DNA from: Stomorhina lunata
Lineage: Eukaryota; Arthropoda; Insecta; Diptera; Rhiniidae
Direction of reading: 5' to 3'
NCBI GenBank assembly: GCA_933228675.1
Contig: OW121741.1
Coordinates: forward strand, 131,701,290 to 131,765,289
DNA length: 64,000 nt
Position numbers and translations under genes: made by a program. Positions 36,062 through 47,540 of the stretch are shown here, piece after piece; position 1 is the first letter of the stretch, and each line of letters opens with the position of its first letter. Under the pieces are notes generated by a model that saw nothing but the letters and a program-made list of their open reading frames with translations, did not search any database and was not told the DNA's origin.

Positions 36062-37431
36062 ATAGTGTATTTGTATGCTACTTCCGTTTTGTTCTTTTCG
36101 TATGTATGTATTTGTAATTTCCTAGTGTCACTTCGACGTTCCACTTACTTCTTCCTGTATCAGAATAACAGCAAATTAAACGGAAAACAGGATGATCTAC
36201 TGATTAAATATTCAGTGCGTTTGTTATTCTAAAATAAAACCAGTACAACTTTACTCTGTGACCTTAGAAATATCACGACAATTTTTCTTCCAACATAATT
36301 TTATTGGCGTCATTTGCTTTTACACACACATTTAGACCCACATATGTACATATCTATGTTTGTATGTTATTTCAAATACATCCCGATATTTCATAATATA
36401 TTTTTTTTTGCGTTGTCGTTTTGGAACTTCAACAGTCGCGTCAAGTCAAACTCAAGTCTTCTTCCGCTTAAGTTATTTCTAACTGGCGCATTATTTATTT
36501 ACAAACAAGACCCGCCCGCTTCATTTAAAGTGGAATCAACGAATGAAAATAAAGAAAAATTAAAAAAAAACGATATAACAAAAACAAAAATGTGTGTATT
36601 ATAAGAAGCAACAGTAAAAAAAAAATAATACAAAAACAACAAATAAAATGAACAGCAAACGACATCATCTCAGTACATACAAACATACATACATTCATAC
36701 TCAGACTCAAAGCAAGTAAACACTCAGATATACATACGTTCAGACATACATACAGACAACATATAATGTGTATGTATATACATAAGTATGTATAACTATA
36801 CATTCAGACAAAAACAAACAAAATAGCCCCATCCCCACAGCCAACAGCAACAAAAACTACAATAACAACACCAACAAAAGCTACAAATACAAAAAAAGAG
36901 CTTTAAAACAAAAATAAATTGTACTCATAAGTAAACAGCAGCAGCCCCAGCAAAAAAAGCCAACGGAGGGAACAACTTAACCAGTAGAGACTGACGAGAC
37001 GAGACGATTCGAGCCAATACATACTTACATATTTACAGCTGAGGAACAAAGCACGTTTTTTTTTTGTAAATAGTAAATAAGTATGAGAGTAAAGTACATA
37101 GCTATGGATCCCATCGACGAGTAAATATTTATTACTTAACAATTTTTAAAAAATATTTAAAATACTTGAGTTGTTGATTAAAAAGTTAGTATGAACTTAG
37201 TCAAAATACTATTTCTAGTAACGATAAGAACGTTTACATTGTTCTACTTCAGGATGGGGATATCTTATTACATAGTCATGTATTTATATCCTGGAAATAC
37301 CACAGAAGTTAATTAATTTATTAAAGTTTCACAATTCTGAGTCACATCTTTTATCACTGTAAAATTTTAGACAGTTACAATCTTTCCATCTCATGGGACC
37401 TAAGAAAAAAACCTTTTAAAATATTAGACTA
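36062..37431. other. Host-like CAA-rich sequence, possible untranslated exon
   Basis: From 36600 to 37030 the strand is rich in CAA/ACA words with little T (acagccaacagcaacaaaaac, caacaccaacaaaagc) and has ACATACAT runs. It ends in a GC-richer block gactgacgagacgagacgat (about 36990). Such composition is typical of fly 5'-UTRs. I found no convincing donor site or long open frame, so transcription is only suggested. Confidence 0.3.
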
Positions 37432-37452
37432 ACATTCGATATACATACATAC
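37432..37452. repeat. 21-bp direct repeat flanking the SINE/E1 stack, left copy
   Basis: The sequence beginning acattcgatatacatac is repeated exactly at 40402-40422. The second copy directly abuts the tRNA-like head at 40401, and the first abuts a TA-rich tail. The pair therefore looks like the target-site duplication of a retroposed SINE. Confidence 0.8.
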
Positions 37453-37467
37453 ATATATATATATATA

Positions 37468-38538
37468 GTACCTGGTAGACCGAGCCTTGCTCGGAGCTTT
37501 ATGATAAGCATTTTGAGGAAAATTTTAAAGTTTTTATATATTTTATATTATAAAGTGCTAAAATAAATTTAGAGGAAAGACATTGTAGAAATATTCAGTT
37601 AATTTTGAATTATTTGATTTATTTTGTCCGACCAACACATAGTTTGCATAGTTTACAGTTTAACTCATTTTGAATAATTTTGGAAATTATTCATATCAAC
37701 AGAAACCTCTGTCGACTCATGCGCAACAACTTTGCTAAAGATTATAGTCTGATCAAATGCACAGTTTACGATTTAATTCATTTTGAGTAGTTTTCTGTGG
37801 CGCTACCTGTCGAACTTTGCTTATTCCAATTCATAAACCTTCTTCGGCTTATCCGTAACAACTTTGCTGAAGATTATAGAATGATTAAATGTACAGCATA
37901 CGATTAAATTGACTTTGAGTAAATTTCAGTAGCGCCACCTGTCGAAATTTCTTCATACCAACTAAGAAACCTTCGTTGGCTCATGTGCAACAACTCTGCT
38001 AAAGATTGTAGCATGATTAAATGTACAGACTACGATTAAATTGACTTTGAGTAAGTTTCTGTAGCGCCACCTGTCGAAAATTATTCATACCAACTAAAAA
38101 GCCTTCGTCGGCTCATGCGCTACAACTTTGCTAAAGATCATAGCATGATCAAATGTACAGTTTACGATTTAATTAATTTTTAGTAATTTTTAGTGGCGCC
38201 ATCTGTCGGAAATTAGTCTTATCAACTTTAAAACCTTCGCCGGCTTATCCGCAACATCTTCGCTAAAGAGCATAACACAATCAAATTCACAGTTTACTAT
38301 TCTATAAAAAACATACATACAGACAAACATTCATTTGTTTAAAATAATATTAATTTTTCCCCCTTTTTATTCCCTAATTTCTAAAAGTTCCATATGTATA
38401 TTTGGTACTTTTATGGTGCCAATTGAATTCGGTACATTTTTTTAAAACGCATTTAACATAATGTATAATGTTCCTATTCATATTACTTTGGAAATGTTAA
38501 GTTATCATTTTATCCCTTTTTTACCCATTCTGGCTCCA
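37468..38538 (+). mobile_element. Element E1, copy 2, 3'-truncated at a TA microsatellite
   Basis: It begins gtacctggtagaccgagcc like copy 1. It has five tandem monomers at 132-bp spacing (tttgctaaag or variants at 37731, 37863, 37995, 38127 and 38259). It stops just after the cattctggctccata string, where copy 1 continues for about 400 bp more. The TA microsatellite follows immediately, and beyond it lies an inverted E1 copy. Confidence 0.88.
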
Positions 38539-38695
<157 letters not shown>

Positions 38696-40090
38696 AGAAT
38701 GAGTATCTCGAAAACGCCTCCTTTGCGAAAACGGAACCTTTGCCTCTACGAGGGTAAAAACGGGTAAAAAGGGGAAAAAATCGAAAACGCTATATCTCCT
38801 TAAGTAATAGGTATAGAAACAAAATTGTGTTTGGTACTTTCTTGAAAATATGTCCGATAAGGGGTAAAAAAGGGTGAAAATAGTTTTTTTTGGTACCTTT
38901 TTAATCCACTCTTATATTTTAAAGTAAGGAATATAGAAATTGCAATTAATAGATGTGAAAGAAATATTGAACACGTATTTGGTACTTTTTTGATTTTGTG
39001 GCCAAAATGTGTAAAAAAGGGATAAACTGATAACTTAACATCTACAAAAGTAATATGAATAGGAAAATTATGTTAACTGCTTTCTAATAAAATGTACCGA
39101 ATTCAATTGGTACCAAAGAAGTACCAATTATGCATATGGAACTTTTTGAAATTAGGGGATAAAAAGGGGAAAAAATTAGTAATGTTATAACTTTAAAACA
39201 AATGAATGTTTGTTTGTATGTATGTTCTTTATAGAATAGGAAACTGTGAATTTGATCATGTTATGCTCTTTAGCAAAGATGTTGCGGATAAGCCGGCGGA
39301 GGTTTTTAAGTTGGTAAACCAAATTTCCGACAGGTCGCGCCACTGAAAATTACTAAAAATTAATTAAATCGTAAACTGTACTTTTGATCATACTATGATC
39401 TTTTGCAAAGTTGTAGCGCATGAGCCGGCGAATGCTTTTTAATTGGTGTGAATAATTTCCGACAGGTGGCGCTACTGAAAATTACTCAAAGTCAATTTAA
39501 TCGTAAGCTGTACATATAATCATGCTAAAATCTTTAACAATGTTGTTGCACATGAGCCGACGAAGGTTTCTTAGTTGGTATGAAGAAATTTCAACAGGTG
39601 GCGCCACTGAAATTTACTTAAAGTCAATTTAATCGTAAACTGTACATTTAATCATGCTATAATTTTTGGCAAAGTTATTGCGGATAATCCGACGAAGGTT
39701 TATTAATTGGAATGACCAAAGTCCGTCAGGTGGCGCCACTGAAAAATACTCAAAATGAATTAAATCGTAAACTGTGCATTTGATCAGACTATAAGTGAAT
39801 TAAATCATAAACTGTGCATTTGATCATGTTATGATCATAAGCAAAGTTGTTACGCATAAGCAGATGAAGGTTTCTTAGTGGTATGAACGACTTCAGGCGG
39901 CGCCACTGAAAACTACTCAAAATTAATTAAATCATAAACTGTGCATTTGATCAGACTATAATGACCAATTTTCAAAATTATTTAAAATAACTTAAACTGT
40001 AACTGTATAAAATAAAATATATAAAAACTTTAAAATTTGCCTCAAAAGGCTTATCATAAAGCCCCGAGCAAGGCTCGGTCAAACAGGTAC
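38696..40090 (-). mobile_element. Element E1, copy 3, inverted
   Basis: Read on the minus strand it starts at 40090 with gtacctgtttgaccgagcct, runs through the 132-bp monomers (gcgccacctg words) and ends near 38696 with the gttttcgagatac-type string next to the TA tract. It is more diverged than copies 1, 2 and 4. With copy 2 it forms an inverted pair spanning 2.6 kb. Confidence 0.87.
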
Positions 40091-40401
40091 TATATATATA
40101 ATTTCCCGACAACATTCCAATTGGAAAAAGGGGTACTTCACTCATACAATGAGCTGCATTCGATTCTATTTTTTAGACTCATTGAAAGGAACCAACGTTT
40201 TAACGCCGGCTCCGAACGGCAAATGCATAAGTTAGAGAAGTTTTACATAGCCTAATACTCAATAACCAGTGGCTAGCCGAGTTATGAGGTGAACAGCCGC
40301 TTTTTTTAAAAATTAATTTTTTTCAAGTTGGTCGACCGGGGATTGAACTTGGGACCTCTGGTTGCTAGGCGGATGACTATCCTGCTATACCACTGAGGTT
40401 C
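40091..40401 (-). mobile_element. tRNA-derived SINE with TA tail
   Basis: The minus strand begins at 40401 with gaacctcagtggtatagcag. It continues through atccgcctagcaaccagagg to aagttcaatccccggtcgac (about 40330). This has the layout of a tRNA: a D-arm/A-box-like gtggtatagc, an anticodon-arm-like segment, and a B-box/T-arm-like gttcaatcc. A body of about 230 bp follows, ending in TATATATA. The 21-bp direct repeat begins exactly at the head. E1 copies sit in its TA tail. It is not a functional tRNA, because acceptor and anticodon stems have mismatches. Confidence 0.72.
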
Positions 40402-40422
40402 ACATTCGATATACATACATAC
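40402..40422. repeat. 21-bp direct repeat flanking the SINE/E1 stack, right copy
   Basis: Exact match to 37432-37452. It adjoins the SINE head. Confidence 0.8.
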
Positions 40423-40729
40423 TAATAAAGTGATTTGATTTAACGATGTGTGCCCGGTAGGCTGGTAGAGATTATTTTTCTGTACAAACATCGATAGCAA
40501 AGTCTCTAGTCTACATATGGGAAGATTACACAGTACGACAAGGATTTTTTTCCAGAGAGTTAAGTTGCTTTAATGTAGACATTTGACATACTGACTCTGA
40601 AAATAAAAGCCGTTTTCTTGTATCAGCTTTGCTGTATATTTTCAGGGCCTTTCACAATGTTCGGAAAAACTACGAATAAATTTGGAAAATTTTAAATGAT
40701 TTTTACTTTATTTATATCGTTGGAAAAAA
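40423..40729. other. Unassigned sequence
   Basis: About 300 bp between the SINE and the retrotransposon 3' end. No feature is recognised. Confidence 0.35.
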
Positions 40730-40832
40730 ATATTTTCAATAAAGTTCATTAGATTTTATGTACATATTTCCTTTTATATCGAACTCTATTGCGAGATGTT
40801 AGGCATACATCATTCCATGAATATTTTGCTGC

Positions 40833-42356
40833 TTATAACTCCGCTTCAATTGACTTTCTCCACATTCTAGCAGGTGCACCAACACGACGGCCGCTTCCTT
40901 GTGGATTCCAACGAAGCGCTTGTCGAGCAATGTTGGTATTTGGCCTTCGAAGTGTGTGGCCTATCCACCGCCATTTCCATTGATATACCTCTATAGAGGA
41001 AGGGATTTGGTTTGTAGCGTTTAGTAGATCTTCATTTCTTATGCGATTTGGCCACCATATATTAAGGATTTGCCGCAAGCATTTGTTTGCAAAGGTTTGT
41101 AGGCGCTTATAGATGGCATTTGTGCGTTTCCAAATTTCGCAGCCGTAATACAAGATGCACTTGATATTCGAGTTATATATTCGTAACTTAGTTGTTGTTG
41201 ATATTTGCCGAGATTTCCAAATAGCTCGTAGAATGCCGAATGCTGATTTTGCCTTATTTATACGCGATTCAATATCCTCGTCGGCGCCACCTTTTGTAGA
41301 TACCAAACTACCAAGGTAATTAAAGGTACCTACACATCCAATAACCTCGTTATCCACATTGATGTGTGGCGACGGGTTTGCGCCATAGCCTGCAGGCATA
41401 ATCTTTGTCTTGGAGATATTGATTTCCAGCCCAGCTGCCCGAGATTCAACAGTAATAGCGCTAGTGTTTTCTTGAAGGTGACCTAGGATTTGGCTTAGAA
41501 GGCATACGTCATCGGCGTATTCCAAGTCCTCAAGTTGTTTAAAGGGTGTCCATTGGATACCACGTCTACCATTCAGTGCCGTGCGCATTATATTGTCGAT
41601 GACAAGGATAAAAAGTATGGGTGATAAGATACGTCCTTGTCTTACTCCAATAGTAACTTCGAACGGATTAGACAATTTACCTTTATGTAAAACCCGACAT
41701 TTAAAGTCCACGTACATTGCCCGAATTAAGTTCAGAATTTTCGTTGGCATGTTACGGTTTTCTAAAATTCTCCATAGATAGCTCCTGTTGACACTGTCGA
41801 ACGCCTTCATAAAGTCGATAAACGCTAGGTAAATGGGTGTGCGGAATTCATTACATTGCTCCAGTACTATTCTTACTGTATTGATTAGATCAACACAAGA
41901 TCTATTCTCTCGGAACCCGAACTGATTTTCGCGTAGTGTTTTAGAAACTGCGTCAGACGTTCTATTTAAAATCACTCGACTTAGTATTTTGCTCGGTATT
42001 GGAAGAAGGGTTATTCCCCTGTAGTTATTGCAGTCTTTGGAGTCACCCTTTTTTGGTATTTTCACTAGTATACCTTCATTCCAGGAGGTTGGCAGAGCTT
42101 CTTCTTCCCATATTTTACGCACAAATGGGTGCCACAGTCTCGCCGATAGTTCAACGTCACATAAAAGCATCTCCGCTGAGATATTGTCATTGCCCGGGGC
42201 CTTGTTGCGCTTAAGGCTTTTAATTGCATTCTTCACTTCTGGTAATGTTGGTGGGCTGTCTGAAATTCTATTGAATGGTTGGTTTCGTTTTGCACTTCCG
42301 TCAGTGCTTCTAATCCAATGGGATTGTTTAATGTTGACTGGAAGTGTTCCATCCAT
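40833..42356 (-). pseudogene. RTE-like reverse transcriptase and C-terminal domain
   Basis: A continuous 507-codon frame. Residues 50-55 RNKAPG and 101-119 PKKGDSKDCNNYRGITLLP are the N-terminal RT blocks. D181 in AFIDFMKAFDSVNR is the first catalytic Asp. GVRQGRILSP at 237-246 forms the template-grip block, and YADD at 280-283 supplies the other two catalytic Asps. The C terminus has WRWIGHTLRRP and WNPQGSGRRVGAPARMWRKS, the conserved post-RT segment. The catalytic residues are therefore intact. The frame begins out of register with the endonuclease part, so the first ~30 residues (before SDSPPTLPEV) are probably not original. The end is also shifted, because family sequence continues in another frame past 40833. 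Confidence 0.9.
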
Positions 42357-42457
42357 CGTATTAATTGTTCATCCGGCGTTGAGAGAAGTGTACCGCTACT
42401 ACTCAGGATGGGACTGTTGGTGTAGGTAGGTTTGCCGCACAACGCCCTTGATATATT

Positions 42458-42616
42458 AGCTGTGTTCCAGAACTACCAATACTGTACAATATTGTACAAT
42501 TTTTAACCAGAAATTAAAATTAAGTCATTTTTTTTTCAGTACAGGAACACTTTCCTGTAGTTTCTGATTAAAACTTGTACAATATTGTACAGTATTGGTA
42601 GTTCTGGAACACAGCT
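42458..42616. mobile_element. Palindromic MITE inside the retrotransposon
   Basis: About 159 bp whose halves are inverted repeats. The ends agctgtgttccagaactacc and its complement match perfectly for over 40 bp, including the palindromic ttgtacaatattgtacaa, and similarity continues to about 65 bp. It breaks the linker region of the RTE-like element. Outside are gatatatt and attatata, consistent with a 3-bp ATT (or TA) duplication. Superfamily is uncertain, with PIF/Harbinger or Tc1/mariner possible. Confidence 0.85.
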
Positions 42617-42639
42617 ATTATATAAGGTCCTCATGTCGC

Positions 42640-43710
42640 CTTTACTTGCAGCTACTCAGCTTGGCTCGCTTGTTCATCTACCCACATTCTTTTGTCCCTC
42701 CTTGCAGACCTTTTTATTCTGTTGGATAGGTCACGGTACATTATACTAAGCTCCTCAACATCCACGTTTAAATTTAAAATTGTATTTTTATGATTTTACG
42801 ATGTTCAACCAGGTCCCATGTTGCTTGGGTGAGCCAGACTTTCCTCATATGGTCTTTAAAACCCAACGTTTGCTGACCAACCTCATTGTACCTCTGAGTG
42901 ACACACCTTGCAATTTCGTTTACACTAGCGTTGTTGTTGTTTACAACATCTGGAAGCCGATTCCTTATAGCTGTAATAAAGGCATTTCGATGTCGCTCTG
43001 ATTCCAGTTTTCCAACATCAGTTTTCCGATCGGCTTTTGCCGTTTCAGACCTCAGAGCCGCTACTTTCAGTCGAACTTTAGATATAACTAAGTGGTGGTA
43101 GCTGTTTATATCTGCTCCGCTCCTCGAGCGTACATCAAGTAAAGATGATCGCCACTTTGAGTTGATCAAAATGTGATCAATTTGGTTCTTGGTGACACCG
43201 TTCGGCGATATCCAAGTTATTATGAGGAAAAATTGTGCCACCTACAACCAGTTTCCTTTCACAGCATAGTTCGATTAATCTTTCTCCGTTGTCGTTTCTT
43301 ACTCCGACACCGTGCTTACCAATGTAGTGTTCTAAACCGGTGTTGTTTGAGCCAACTTTGGTGTTAAAGTCGCCCAGTATCATAGTAATGTCATAATTAT
43401 GTACATTACTGTTCATCCAACTGCTTAATACATCGTAAAATTCGTCTTTGTCGTTTTCAGATTGTAGGAGATTCAGTAGGAGCGTAGACATTGATAATTA
43501 TCATATTACGAGATTTAGTCTTAAGTTTTATTGCCATTAGCCTCTCATTGATAGGATACCATGCTATCATGGCTTTAGCTATTCTTTTAGTCATCAAAAA
43601 GCCCACACCCCTACTATGCTCATCACCATCCGGGCGACCGGAGTAAAGAAACACAGTATTTTCGTTCCGAACTTCCCCTTGTCCTGTCCATCTTGCTTCT
43701 TGCTCCGCTT
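42640..43710 (-). pseudogene. RTE-like endonuclease domain in three frames
   Basis: From 43710: EARWTGQGEVR then FLYSGRPDGDEHSRGVGFLM and MIAWYPINERLMAIKLKTKS with INVYAPTE (43654-43457). After a frameshift come DITMILGDFNTKVG, the catalytic GDFN block, and VRNDNGERLIELCC (43491-43177). A second frameshift leads to ITWISPNGVTKNQIDHILIN and DVRSRSGADINSYHHLVISK (43241-42774), where the usual SDHHLV catalytic block reads SYHHLV, losing its Asp. The remaining linker continues toward the MITE with a stop. Endonuclease activity is therefore lost. Confidence 0.88.
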
Positions 43711-43720
43711 ACTTCTGTTT

Positions 43721-43885
43721 AATTTTAATATAAATTATTTTTTGGTTGGTTTTGTCCTGTTACTGTGGTTGGGGTTTGAGGCTACCTGATATCTGAAGTA
43801 TTCTGATATCAGGCCGAGATATCGGCCATAAACAATGTAATCAAGTGGATAAGATATAGATATATATAGTAATTTTTATAACGAC
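43721..43885. other. Hairpin-rich spacer
   Basis: It contains CTGATATCAG (43803-43812, palindrome) directly followed by GGCCGA-GATA-TCGGCC (43812-43827). A second ctgatatc lies at 43786. These stand out in AT-rich flanks and may mark an element terminus. No gene. Confidence 0.5.
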
Positions 43886-44317
43886 AGTCAGACCGACATA
43901 AAATGCCTGTTAAGTGTTTCCACGACATCTGTTCTTACTCGCGAAGATGGGCGTGTCTCAATGTGGTGGCGAGACATTGTAATATTGAACTCTTCTCTTG
44001 GCGACATTACTGCAGATAAACTTGCTAAATCTGGTGCTGACTTAGTAAGGAACATGATGACCAATTTATGGTTTTTTCCGCTGTCCGCCTGCAAATCGGT
44101 AGTAAGGATCAGCGGCGAACACTTGGTCCACTGAAGCCAGTTTCGAAGCAATGTCCAATTCACTATTCTGGATCTTGTAAGGAATATGTGACAAATTCTT
44201 GTCGTTATCGTAGCAAACACCAAATTCATTTTTCTGTGGTTGGTTGTTGCTAAATTCATTTGACTCTTTCATATCGCTCAACTTATTTGTTTGAGAAAGA
44301 ATGTTGGCAAGTTTCAT
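43886..44317 (-). pseudogene. Unrecognised coding-like sequence in two overlapping frames
   Basis: Minus-strand frame 1 (44317-44066, 83 codons) starts MKLANILSQTNKLSDMKE. It has balanced, non-repetitive codons, including SELDIASKLASVDQVFAADP. Frame 2 (44259-43888) becomes plausible where frame 1 ends, with SAPDLASLSAVMSPREEFNI and TMSRHHIETRPSSRVRTDVV. Together they read like one protein of about 150 residues with a single frameshift near 44075, but I do not recognise a family. A pyrimidine-rich acceptor-like ttttttaag lies just upstream of the ATG. It may be a retrotransposed gene fragment, a host exon pair, or chance. Confidence 0.3.
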
Positions 44318-45027
44318 GCTTAAAAAATCAGTTATAATGTAAGACGGAAGAGTTGGTCAAATGTTTATTTCTTTCAATTACTGGTTCAGTTCTCTTACAT
44401 CGTTACAGCAAACTTTATTTAATCCGCGATATCCGCCTTAAACTTTACAAATATCAAACCCGGTCTTCAAAACTAATGCGTTTAAATCTCTGTCTCAAAT
44501 CTCATCAGCCCTTCTTTGCGCTTATTAAAACTAGAGCTTCAACAGATTTGACATATTGTGAGTGATTTTTCGATATTTTTGTGAATTACAAAATATTTTG
44601 GTTATCTCGTAGTTTGTGCGTGTTCCTGTTTCGTCTATCAACTAAATCGTATTAAAATCACCATCACTTCTTTGTGTAGGTGTCTATAATCCGAACATTT
44701 TGATGACTTGTCATTGCCATAGTTTGTTTTGTCTTTATGGTTAGATAATGAGAGCTACCATTTTTGGGGTAGGTAGTATAAAGTGGTCAATTCGTTTAGT
44801 ACATTAATTGTACGAAGTGATGTTGTAATCTATGATCTAAAAGTGATACTTGAGGATGCCTTTTTTTAGGAAATTTGAACGTTGGGATTAATATTTATAT
44901 TAAATGATGCTGTTTTGGTTAAATTAACAAGAATCCGGGCCGAAGCACCATTAGAGTTAGATAAAGAGAAGAGGAAGGGATAATAAAACCACTTGCTATG
45001 TATTTGTTTTTTTTTTCTACAATGGAA
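44318..45027. other. Unassigned sequence
   Basis: No supported gene. The plus-strand 70-codon frame at 44353-44565 is basic and lacks a recognised motif. Confidence 0.3.
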
Positions 45028-45267
45028 TTAAGTGACATATAAACAGGATTTCCGTCTTGTACTGGTACAAATGTGATTAATATTGATAACAATGATACTA
45101 AGGTTTGATAAGCAAGAATCCATGAACAAATTAAAACCTAATAACGGTTCGTAGTAACTATTCGCGCTATCTTGATTACAAGTTTGAAAACTGGGGGAGA
45201 TCACTTCATCATCTTTCATTGTTTCATATAATGAGCTTTTGGGATAACTAAACATGGCTTCAGCCAA
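45028..45267 (-). CDS. Unrecognised 79-codon open frame
   Basis: The minus frame starts MAEAMFSYPKSSLYETMKDD and continues EVISPSFQTCNQDSANSYYE, non-repetitive and unlike the low-complexity frames elsewhere. The last third (SIIVININHICTSTRR) looks less coding-like. No family is recognised. It lies 700 bp upstream, in transcript sense, of the coding-like segment at 43886-44317. A link between them is only a guess. It could well be fortuitous. Confidence 0.2.
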   Translation of the reverse strand: MAEAMFSYPKSSLYETMKDDEVISPSFQTCNQDSANSYYEPLLGFNLFMDSCLSNLSIIVININHICTSTRRKSCLYVT

Positions 45268-45294
45268 GTGTCATTGCGTTTGGACTTTTTGAAG

Positions 45295-45780
45295 CAACTT
45301 TGATTGGAAAGATTATTAGTGATAAACAGGAGTAGGTAGCCCATATCACCAGTTGCCGATGGATATTATGTAATTTTCGTAAATACCACGATCATTAAAA
45401 AAACTCGTGAAAATGAGTATTAAAATCATTCAGTTGGAATTTGGATGTTAACAGAGTTGGTTGGTGCCGCTTTGTTAAAGAAAAGACAAAAACAAAATGG
45501 GCAAGAAACAAATCAAAAACTAATTTATAGCAACAAAATACATGGTTCGAGAGAACAAAGAAATATAAACTCGAACCTTGTTGCCACGACACTATTATTT
45601 TTGTAAACATTGGGAATATTTTTGTAAATTTTGGGAATATTTTTCAAAACAGAAATAAATTCTTATATTAAACAATTTTAGATTTTTATATTTTTTTTAG
45701 ATATTTTCGATCCAAAAATTTTTATAGAAAACTTTTTAATACAAATATTTTTCTGTAAAAATTATCGATAAAAATTTTTT
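45295..45780 (-). repeat. Module R, copy 2, inverted
   Basis: It is the reverse complement of 9061-9582. It starts on the minus strand at the array edge and contains paired ttcccaaaatttacaaaaat phrases, gttctctcgaaccatgtatt and gcggcaccaaccaactctg, ending near ctactcctgt at about 45330. The two copies differ by scattered substitutions and by a short extra segment near 45380-45400 here. Confidence 0.8.
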
Positions 45781-47540
45781 TATAACCAAAAATTTTCAAA
45801 TCTTTATGGAAAAATTTTTGATAAAAAAAAAACTTTTTATAGAAAAATTTTTAATAAAAAGATTTTCTATAGAAAAATATTTGATGAAAAAAATTTCTAT
45901 AAAAAAAATTTTCGTTGAAAAAGTTTTCTGTAGAAAAATTTTTGATAAAAAAATGTTCTATAGAAAAATTTTTGATAAAAAAAATTTGCAATAGAAAACT
46001 TTTTGATAAAAAATTTTTCCATAGAAAACTTTTTGATAAAAAAAATTTCTATAGAAGAATTTTGATAAAAGAATTTTCTATAGAAAAATTTTTGATAAAA
46101 AAAATTTCTATAGAAAAATTTTTGATAAAAAAATTTTCTATAGAAAAATTTTTGATAAAAAAATTTTCTATAGAAAAATTTTTGATAAAAAAATTTTCTA
46201 TAGAAAAATTTTTGATAAAAAAATTTTCTATAGAAAAATTTTTGATAAAAAAATTTTCTATAGAAAAATTTTTGATAAAAAAATTTTTCATAGAAAACTT
46301 TTTGATAAAAAAAAATTTCTATAGAAGAATTTTGATAAAAAAAAAAATTTATAGAAAATTTTTGATAAAAGAATTTTCTATAGAAAAATTTTTGATAAAA
46401 AAATTTTCTATAAAAAAATTTTTGATAAAAAAATTTTGTATAGAAAAATTTTTGATAAAAAAATTTTCTAAAGAAAAATTTTTGATAAAAAGATTTTCTA
46501 TAGAAAAATATTTGATGAAAAAAATTTCTATAGAAAAATTTTCGTTGAAAAAGTTTTTTTGTAGAAAAATTTTTGATAAAAAAATTTTCTATAGAAAACT
46601 TTTTGATAAAAAAATGTTCTATAGAAAACTTTTTGATAAAAAAATTTTTGATAGAAAACTTTTTGATATAAAATTTCTGTAGAAGAATTTTGATAAAAAA
46701 ATTGTTTATAGAAAATTTTTGATAAAAGAATTTTCTATAGAAAAATTTTTGATAAAAAAATGTTCTATAGAAAAATTTTTGATAAAAAAATTTTCTGTAG
46801 AAAAATTTTTGATAAAAAAATTTTCTATAGAAAAATTTTTGATAAAAAAATTTTCTATAGAAAAATTTTTGATAAAAAAATTTTCTATAGAAAAATTTTT
46901 GATAAAAAAAATTTCAATAGAAAAATTTTTGATAAAAAAAATTTTCTATAGAAAACTTTTTGATAAAAAAATTTTCTATAGAAAACTTTTTGATAAAAAA
47001 AATTTCTATAGAAGAATTTTGATAAAAAAAAATTTTATAGAAAATTTTTGATAAAAGAATTTTCTATAGAAAAATTTTTGATAAAAAAATTTTCTATAAA
47101 AAAATTTTTGATAAAAAAATTTTGTATAGAAAAATTTTTGATAAAAAAATTTTCTAAAGAAAAATTGTTGATGAAAAATTTTTTATTGAAAAATTTTTGA
47201 TAAAAAAATTTTCTATAGAAAAATATTTGATGAAAAAAATTTCTATAGAAAAATTTTCGTTGAAAAAGTTTTTTATCAAAAATTTTTCTATACAAAATTT
47301 TTTTATCAAAAATTTTTCTATAGAAGAATTTTGATAAAAAAAATTGTTTATAGAAAATTTTTGATAAAAAATTTAGTATAGAAAAATTTTTGATATAAAA
47401 ATTTTTTATAGAAAAATTGTTGATAAAAAAATTTTCTATAGAAAAATTGTTAATAAAAAATTTTCTATAGAACAATTTTTGATAAAAGAATTTTCTGTAG
47501 AAAAATTTTTAATAAAAAGATTTTCTATAGAAAACTTCTT
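45781..47540. repeat. Minisatellite C, 30-bp unit, inverted array
   Basis: About 58 units of the same 30-bp repeat as at 7960-9060, in the opposite orientation, again centred on TTTTCTATAGAAAA-type cores. A higher-order pattern is visible: blocks near 46030-46400 and 46960-47160 repeat the same series of variants (aagaattttgataaa, then aaaatttatagaaaa, then gaattttctatag). This points to segmental duplication of about 900 bp. Two units at about 47270-47325 are in reverse orientation. Confidence 0.96.

Larger units (their letters stand above)
40730..43720 (-). mobile_element. RTE-like non-LTR retrotransposon, 5'-truncated and frameshifted
   Basis: The minus strand carries, in order, an apurinic-type endonuclease (43710 to about 42900), a linker, and a reverse transcriptase with C-terminal region (about 42290 to 40833). 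The layout and wording match RTE-like elements often annotated in insects as craniofacial development protein 2-like. The N-terminal endonuclease start (WNVRTL-type motif) is missing, so the copy is 5'-truncated near 43720. At least three frameshifts split the endonuclease, and a MITE interrupts the linker at 42458-42616. The 3' end is placed near 40730 where similarity fades; no tail is defined. Confidence 0.88.

Noticed and set aside
42028..42429. 133-codon plus frame and other plus frames between 41581 and 43367
   Set aside because: Antisense of the RTE-like reverse transcriptase and endonuclease.
44000..44120. Plus-strand RNase H-like phrase ITADKLAKSGADL
   Set aside because: It resembles the end of LINE RNase H domains, but the surrounding frame has no other RNase H motif. 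The minus strand is more coding-like here.
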